DNA of 12,617 nucleotides, taken from the NCBI GenBank assembly GCA_036939355.1, contig JALLAP010002841.1, positions 1 to 12,617 of the forward strand. The letters run 5' to 3'. Below are positions 7,955-12,617 of this stretch, in pieces. Origin of the DNA: Thalassiosira profunda (taxonomy: Eukaryota; Bacillariophyta; Thalassiosirophyceae; Thalassiosirales; Thalassiosiraceae). The position numbers and the translations under genes were made by a program. The notes under the pieces are model-generated. The model made no database searches. It was not told the DNA's origin and saw nothing but the letters and a program-made list of their open reading frames with translations. Every line of letters begins with the position of its first letter. Within the stretch, counting starts at the first letter, position 1.

Positions 7955-9030
7955 CCAAAAGTCGGCCGATCGGCCCGACCGAGGGCTCTACGGCCATCTA
8001 CACTTCATGAGGATTGCAATGGCGATGTCGGATGGACTCGCTGGGTAATGTTACCTACTGTAATATTGGCCTCAATTTTGAACCCCATTTTGAACTCTAG
8101 TTAGAGAGCTTGTGTGGGTCATCTCCCATAGCAGTGGACTTGGGGGCACTCGGGGGCATTGGCGGGGCATCAATCGACGAGCCTCGTGCAAGAATTTATT
8201 TTTTGGCTGGTGCAAGTGGCGTAGAAGAGGAATGGGTGTCTCTCTTCGTTTTACACGACAGTGTGGATGCCGGGACGACAAGCATTCGCTGGTGGGGCAT
8301 TGGACGAGTGGGGGACAACAAATTGGGCGCCAGTCGTCCAGATTTACGCGACAAAACGAAGGGGTGGGCGAGAGGGGTGGAGCACTCAGCAATAATCGAA
8401 AATCGTCGCCCGGAGGTCGATAATGGAGACCGAACGTCCCGGAAAGTGCGCAGTCCTTCAGAACTAAGTGGGGAGAGCATTCCGGAGCAGTTTGGGAGCC
8501 GCGCGTGTCGTTTTGGAGGAGTGGCGGAAGGAACCGTCTATCGTGCAATCCTGTTGGATTTGTGGGGGAGAGGGCTCGAATGAGAAGGAAATGGGGCTCC
8601 GCCAGTCAAACCACCGCACCCCCAGCCAGTTGGGCCATGCCTGCATGGGTTTTGGTGCTCGGTTGCGGCTTTGACGGGGTACTCTGGGTGTGGAGGACGA
8701 AACGGCTCATTTCTCCATTATTTGGAGCAAAAATCACCTCCTGAGCTCGCTTCTGGGAGTCTGGTGACGCAACCAGTGACCCAGGATACACAGCAACACA
8801 GCACGACCTCCCGGGAGCCTCGGCCAGCCGCTGCCGCTTCGATACGCCGATGTATTGCTCGCATCAGCTTGCACGATGCATAAATGGGTGGAAAAGGGCC
8901 ATATCTCGAAAAGTAGAGCGCCCCCCCCCTGGCAGACGAAGCAGTTCTGAGGTCGCACGGGCCTAGCGGAGACGACTGCAGCGTCGGATGGCGCCGAACG
9001 AAGCGGCAACAGTGCCAATAGAGCAGGGGT
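7955..9030. other. Stretch without a supported gene
   Basis: Several frames of 60-158 codons exist on both strands (for example 8072-8548 minus and 8110-8583 plus). They overlap each other and lack recognisable motifs, repeats of family character, or splice-supported extensions. Composition is intermediate. A few bases near 7989 resemble the start of 5S rRNA, but the rest does not follow. I see no RNA gene or element end here. Confidence 0.4.
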
Positions 9031-9060
9031 CTTAAAGCATGGTGGCCACCATGCTTTAAG
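9031..9060. repeat. 30-bp perfect palindrome
   Basis: CTTAAAGCATGGTGG at 9031-9045 is followed immediately by its exact reverse complement at 9046-9060, with no spacer. Flanking bases do not continue the symmetry. It could be a protein-binding dyad, the remnant of a fold-back element, or a fold-back artefact. Confidence 0.9.
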
Positions 9061-9358
9061 GAATCAAAATTGAAATCGTTCAAAAATTTGCCAAAAGGTG
9101 CCGCGCCGAGACTGCCCCACTGTAAATTTACATACCAGTGAATTGCCTATTTGATTGGTCGGTGCTAGAAGTCGGTGAACAACCGCGTCAAACACCTCCG
9201 CCGCTTGTTCAACTACTAGATACCGGCTTGGAGGCAGCCTCTTGGGTGCTAGAAACGGAGGTACGACTTGCCGCGTGCACGTTTTGTCTGCAATATTCTC
9301 TTGTCGCGCCGCCTCTGACGTCTCGCTCCTTCACGCACATCATGTGCACACCAGGTGT
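9061..9358. other. Stretch without a supported gene
   Basis: Frames here are short and lack recognisable features. The last part ends in ATGTGCACACCAG at about 9342-9354, which could be an acceptor for the candidate exon that follows. Confidence 0.35.
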
Positions 9359-9655
9359 CAGAGCTGAGGAGGACGAGTCGGACGACAGCGAGTACGAGTC
9401 CGAATACGACGACGAGATGTACCAAGCCCAAGAAGTCTACACCAGGCAAGCCGGCGGCCGCCAGGGCGAAGGCTGCCGAGCCGCCCGGCGAGGATATCGA
9501 TGGATTAGGTGCGCGTTTTGGAGAGATACGGATGTCTGACCCCCCTCTCATGTCTCCAGCTGCACAGCTTCCGGCCATGCTGGGCAAGGACAAGTTCGAC
9601 GTGCACGGAAGCTTGTGTGCAAAGATTGCAAAAGACAGGATCTGGACATAATGAT
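9359..9655 (+). CDS. Candidate exons of a disordered, charged protein (weak)
   Basis: One frame encodes a strongly acidic run (EEDESDDSEYESEYDDE, 9366-9416). A second frame, overlapping it just downstream, encodes KPKKSTPGKPAAARAKAAEPP (about 9424-9486) and continues over a possible 51-bp intron (9509-9559, donor TTAG|GTGCG, acceptor TGTCTCCAG) into a stop at about 9650. Acidic and Lys/Pro/Ala-rich tails like these occur in chromatin proteins, but no domain is visible. Joining the two frames would need a 1-nt shift or unseen splicing. It converges on the minus-strand PC4 gene. It could equally be chance composition. Confidence 0.25.
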
Positions 9656-9788
9656 CTGTTTGCAACTCAGCGGTGCCTTTGCCAAGAAGAAATCATCATC
9701 ATCTTGCCATCACCTCTGTGTGTATTGCAGTATCAATGTGCCCCAATCCCCCGAGCGAAGGGTTGCCGAAGCAGCAGAGGCCATCAAC

Positions 9789-10155
9789 TCAAACGTCCTC
9801 CTCCTGGACCTCCGAGATCTGTTTGTCCAAGCTCCCATCCACTATGACTGTCTTCAGCGCTTTGTACTGATCCATAGTCAGCGAAATCCCCTTCTTTCCC
9901 AGCAACCACTTCTCGTCTTTTTCGTAGAACTGCATGTCCGTGCATATCGTGTCAGTGATGTCGAGCAAAAAATGAGACCTCCCGTCACCCTATAGCACCA
10001 ATGCATGAACGCACCTCACGAATATCGACCAGCACGTTCGACTTCCACTCCCTCACGGTGACCCGCTTCTTCTTGGCCAGCTCGAAGTACGCCTCCCCTT
10101 GGTCGTTGCGCTTCACTTCCGTTCCGTTAGGGGGTCCAGCCCATGATTTGGCCAT
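9789..10155 (-). CDS. SUB1: PC4/SUB1-type transcriptional coactivator
   Basis: Two exons (10155-10015 and 9929-9789) encode 93 residues. Residues 19-73 carry the PC4 single-stranded-DNA-binding fold: the segment [18 protein letters not shown], then [16 protein letters not shown], then [16 protein letters not shown], all in the family order. In other eukaryotes PC4/Sub1 is a nuclear protein that binds melted DNA and supports RNA polymerase II transcription. The C-terminal tail is acidic (EVQEEDV). The N-terminus before the domain is only 18 residues, without the Ser-rich regulatory region of animal PC4. ATG 10155 directly follows a good acceptor (AAAATTCAG|A), so the intron at 10157-10211 lies in the leader or joins an upstream coding exon. 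This is the one clear host-type gene in the window and looks intact. Confidence 0.93.
9930..10014 (-). other. SUB1 coding intron (85 bp)
   Basis: On the minus strand the donor is CGTGAG|GTGCGTT and the acceptor GGACATGCAG|TTCTAC. It is phase 0 and joins VDIRE to FYEKDEK, giving the uninterrupted PC4 signature. The intron contains in-frame stops (TAG, TGA). Confidence 0.92.
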
Positions 10156-10156
10156 T

Positions 10157-10211
10157 CTGAATTTTGGCTCCTTGCGCCCAACCAGTGCACAGAACCCTTC
10201 AACACACTCAC
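10157..10211 (-). other. SUB1 upstream intron (55 bp)
   Basis: Minus-strand donor ATCAG|GTGAGTG and acceptor CAAAATTCAG|A, one base before the ATG. The preceding exon ends at 10212 and may begin at 10222, because CAAACTTTCAG just upstream is itself acceptor-like. The exon is therefore either very short or part of a longer 5' leader. Confidence 0.65.
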
Positions 10212-10222
10212 CTGATGATGCC

Positions 10223-11530
10223 CTGAAAGTTTGGTTAAAAAATATTGACCACTTCCCTTCCGTTTATGGCCCGGTAGTAGGGCCATTTTTTGGCCCAGAT
10301 TGAGGTGTGTGACCGGTCGCGTGACATGGGGTCGAAAATACTACGTAGGAATTAGTACTATTAAAGGTATCTTTTGGCTTCGCCCTCTCACCACCACTGA
10401 TTTGCCGCTGCCATGGCCGTCGTAGGAAGACGGCCATGGCGTCGCCGACGGACCCCCCCATCGCGTGAGGCCCGGCGGATGTCTTCAACCCGACCTCCGA
10501 GACCGCGCGGCATCGAGAAATCCGGCCTGGAGCCCCCATACCAGACCACCGGTGGGTGCAATCTCAGACGCGGATGTTGACCGCCCCAGAATCAAGGATA
10601 TGGGAGCCTGTTCCTCCTTTTAATGGCCCCGATGCCCTACCCGCAGGCTCCGAGCGTTCTATGATGTTAGTTGATTGTTGTGTGGCGATGGGGAGGCTCT
10701 ATTGGCAGCTCATCGGCTGTTTTGGCCCCGATATCCCACCCCGGACGGACGTCCCCGTACCCCAAATTTCTCAGCCTATTGAGGCTTTGCAAAGCCTACG
10801 AAGCCTCCTCCGCCCCATAAGAGTCTCTCGCCCCTTCATATGCGCTCCCCTTGCAAGATACAATCCGTTTGGTGGGTGCATATCGCCTGGTCGTGGGGCA
10901 GCGAACCCTCTCCTGCCACCTTTGCAATATTTTCATACGTCAAAAAAGATGAATATCGGGTGGTGGAGGCCGGAATATCGCCCCTCCCCCGGCCTCTCCC
11001 GGCGCAAATCGCTCCCTAGCAATGGTTGATTGTTGTGCGATGGCCGGAGGAGGCGGAAGGCCGCGTATTTGGGACAGAGGGCCCTCCAACGCCCCGGGCT
11101 CCGGGACGACGGCCTGCACCGTCACGAAGGAAACACATGGACCAACGATCGCCCGACGAGCCCCGCGCCCCGGAATAGCGGCACCGATAGCCGCATGGGG
11201 TCAGATGCGAGCGGGATGCAAACGATCGTGGGCGTCGACGGCCAATAGTGACCATCGATGGGGTAGAGGGTGGAAAATCGGCCCTCTCGCCGTGCTCGGT
11301 GAGGGGCGGATCGGCGCCGATCGGCGGTGTTATCGGCGCCGAGAGCCGGCGATGAGCCCACCGGGCGACAGTCGGGACCAATGGCGATGACGGATGGCGG
11401 GGAGGGGGGCGATGGTGGGGTGTGTCGGCGGCTAGGGGGCGGAAAGCGGCCTGGCGGAGGCTCTGGTCAAGCAAAAACGGCTGTTTTGACTAAATCGAGG
11501 TCCACAGCCAAGCGAACGACCTAACTCAAA
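10223..11530. other. Upstream region of SUB1, no gene supported
   Basis: Frames of up to 157 codons occur on both strands but overlap and have no recognisable motif. The stretch holds a 7-bp stem followed by six Ts (10266-10291), a 12-bp inverted repeat GCCATGGCCGTC/GACGGCCATGGC (10410-10440), a repeated GTTGATTGTTGTG (10670-10682 and 11025-11037), and a 14-bp palindrome GATCGGCGCCGATC (11309-11322). These hint at old repeats, but no element boundary is visible. Confidence 0.4.
10410..10440. repeat. 12-bp inverted repeat with 7-nt loop
   Basis: Arms GCCATGGCCGTC (10410-10421) and GACGGCCATGGC (10429-10440) are exact. Weaker symmetry may continue outward. It lies about 190-220 bp upstream of the first SUB1 exon. 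A regulatory role cannot be judged from sequence. Confidence 0.75.
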
Positions 11531-11589
11531 ATTCCGCCTTCGTAAGACCACCACCCAGGGGATTTGTGATGGTCTTACGAAGGCGGAAT
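11531..11589. repeat. Perfect 20-bp inverted repeat with 19-nt loop (fold-back)
   Basis: The left arm 11531-11550 begins ATTCCGCCTTCG and the right arm 11570-11589 is its exact reverse complement. Flanking bases do not pair. The arms are long and perfect, so the structure is recent or maintained. It could be a small fold-back transposon remnant, a transcribed hairpin, or an artefact. Confidence 0.9.
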
Positions 11590-11790
11590 CTACGATTTCG
11601 GCGAGGGGAAGGCTGTGTATTCCACATTAGGGCAATCTGGGGGCGCCGGCGGGCAGGGGGACGAGCTGAAAAGAGGGTGGCGTCAGGCCGCCGTCCGTGC
11701 GCGTTGATCGGATTTCGAGCGTGATTTTCGTGTGACGCGTTTTTCCTTCCGTGACGGATTCTGGCGGGAAGGGTTGGGCTGGACCCCCTA
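11590..11790. other. Short stretch without a supported gene
   Basis: GC-rich sequence between the hairpin and the degenerate coding segment. Frames on both strands lack features. It might hold a decayed upstream part of the possible SET-like sequence, but nothing can be aligned by eye. Confidence 0.3.
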
Positions 11791-12467
11791 CTCCTGGGGT
11801 TTGGCTCCCTCCACGCAAACAACTACCACGTCGAGGTCGAGAACCGCAAGAACGGCCGCTGCTACTTGGCCACCCGCGTCATGCTTCCGGACAGGTTCCT
11901 TCTTCATTAACTACGGGCTCGACATCTACAACTAAGCGAGCTGGACGGATTATCGCGTTCTCTCCTGGTGGAAGGCCGTGGCGTGGATCCGCCAGAACTT
12001 CATGGCCTTCCGACCCGCCGTCGCTGTTTGAGCTGCCGGAGCCCTGCGAGGAGAGGATCGTCAGCCGGGACATGCTCTACTCACCGGGGTGCCCCAAGGT
12101 CTACGCGGAGATGCGGGCCTCGAATGGCGGGTACGGGGCGGGCGAGGCGAACCACCAGCTGATGCCCGTCCTCAACATCCGCCTGCTCGCCAAGGACAAG
12201 GCCAAGTCTACCAACACGTGGAATACCCATGTGGCTGGCACCGCGTTTGCTCCGCCTCAAGAGCACCAACACTTTCAGCCAGGCGGCAATCGCGGGGCTG
12301 CTCCTCCGGCCGCTCCGGTGCCTCCGGCCCCGGGCGGCGGGGCGCCTCCTGCTCCGGGCGCCCGGGTGCCTCCGGCTCCGGGCGGCGGGATGCCTGCCCC
12401 GCCAGCCCATATCCCTACCGGACTCTATGCCGAGTGGTACCGTACGGAGGCTAGAAGAAGAAGTTAA
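11791..12467 (+). pseudogene. Degenerate coding segment, possibly a SET-domain C-terminal half
   Basis: Protein-like sequence passes through three frames. Frame 1 (11791-11910) reads GFGSLHANNYHVEVENR then GRCYLATRVMLPDRF and hits TAA. Frame 2 gives FFINYGLDIYN, a TAA at 11933, then ASWTDYRVLSWWKAVAWI to a TGA at 12029. Frame 3 (from 12027) gives FELPEPCEERIVSRDMLY and runs to a stop at 12465. The order N..VEV.N...G..YLATR......INYG..IY resembles the end of SET methyltransferase domains, but the upstream NHxC-type part is not visible. Two frame changes and two stops suggest a decayed gene; small introns or sequence errors could explain some of them. The last third is a Pro/Gly/Ala repeat. Confidence 0.35.
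12290..12410 (+). repeat. Pro/Gly-rich imperfect tandem repeat
   Basis: The unit GTGCCTCCGGC-CCGGGCGG begins at 12318 and recurs at 12366, 48 bp apart, with a shorter related unit between. Translated in the open frame it gives VPPAPGGGAPPAPGARV and then VPPAPGGGMPAPP. Such repeats are common in disordered linkers and expand by slippage. Confidence 0.7.
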
Positions 12468-12617
12468 CAGAAATTTTAAAGTACATCACGCTGGGCCCTA
12501 TGTGGGCTCTACGCTACTAGCTAGAGTGGCGCGTTGACACGGATTGCACCCCAAGCACAAGCCGATCTAATTATTACCAGGCAAATTCTGTCCGTCCTGT
12601 CTGTGATACTGCCCTTA
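12468..12617. other. Right edge, nothing recognised
   Basis: AT-richer sequence after the stop at 12465. No element end, repeat copy or frame of note was seen up to the window edge. Confidence 0.4.

Noticed and set aside
7985..8070. 5S rRNA-like sequence (TCTACGGCCAT near 7990, GGATGGACTCGCTGGG near 8030)
   Set aside because: Only the two ends resemble 5S rRNA, the internal part is missing or unrelated, and length is too short. A covariance-model search could reopen it.
9615..9995. Plus-strand frame of 126 codons with a CKDCK motif
   Set aside because: Most of it is antisense to the well-supported SUB1 exon and intron.
1..12617. CRISPR arrays, bacterial operons or tRNA genes
   Set aside because: No regularly spaced repeats or cloverleaf patterns were seen, and the spliceosomal introns show that the DNA is eukaryotic.

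Overview
The window looks like nuclear DNA of a microbial eukaryote with GC-rich coding sequence and short spliceosomal introns (55-94 bp, GT-AG). Six introns can be placed at codon resolution in three genes. Nothing seen identifies the lineage; a GC-rich alga or other protist is a guess. The sequence is mostly transposon-derived, carries one clear host gene (a PC4/SUB1-type coactivator), and contains two assembly artefacts.

Layout. (1) Positions 1-3265, minus strand: a large uncharacterised, probably transposon-associated protein of more than 1,000 residues that runs off the left edge. Its 3' half is one open frame from 1733 to the window edge. It carries one intron, one apparent 1-nt frameshift near 2785, one in-frame TGA at 2047-2049, and a mis-assembled duplicate of about 70 bp around the single N at 1407. 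(2) 3301-4159: an AT-rich leader beginning with a GTACCCC-type repeat (copy A), then a GC-rich segment holding a 182-bp-spaced duplication. (3) 4160-6697, plus strand: a four-exon Mutator-like (MULE) transposase with a FLYWCH-like zinc finger and a D-D-E core. Its last 32 codons come from a second repeat copy (B). (4) 6599-7954: a segment that opens like the leader at 3301 and closes with an inverted repeat copy (C). It is broken at 7360-7380 by an exact Illumina adapter, so continuity across it is not proven. (5) 7955-9355: no supported gene; a 30-bp perfect palindrome lies at 9031-9060. (6) 9359-9655: a weak candidate for a disordered nuclear protein. (7) 9789-10222, minus strand: the two-exon PC4/SUB1 gene. 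(8) 10223-11790: no supported gene, several hairpins. (9) 11791-12467: degenerate coding sequence, possibly SET-like, then a Pro/Gly repeat.

Reading the parts together: the left 8 kb is best explained as a nest of DNA-transposon copies. One MULE-family copy was truncated at its 3' end where a related copy begins (6599). The uncharacterised gene lies divergently upstream and starts only about 36 bp from repeat A. Whether it is a partner gene of the same mobile system, a separate element cut by A, or a host family is the main open question. The two artefacts (duplicate plus N; adapter) mean structural claims across 1335-1475 and 7360-7380 need read-level checking.
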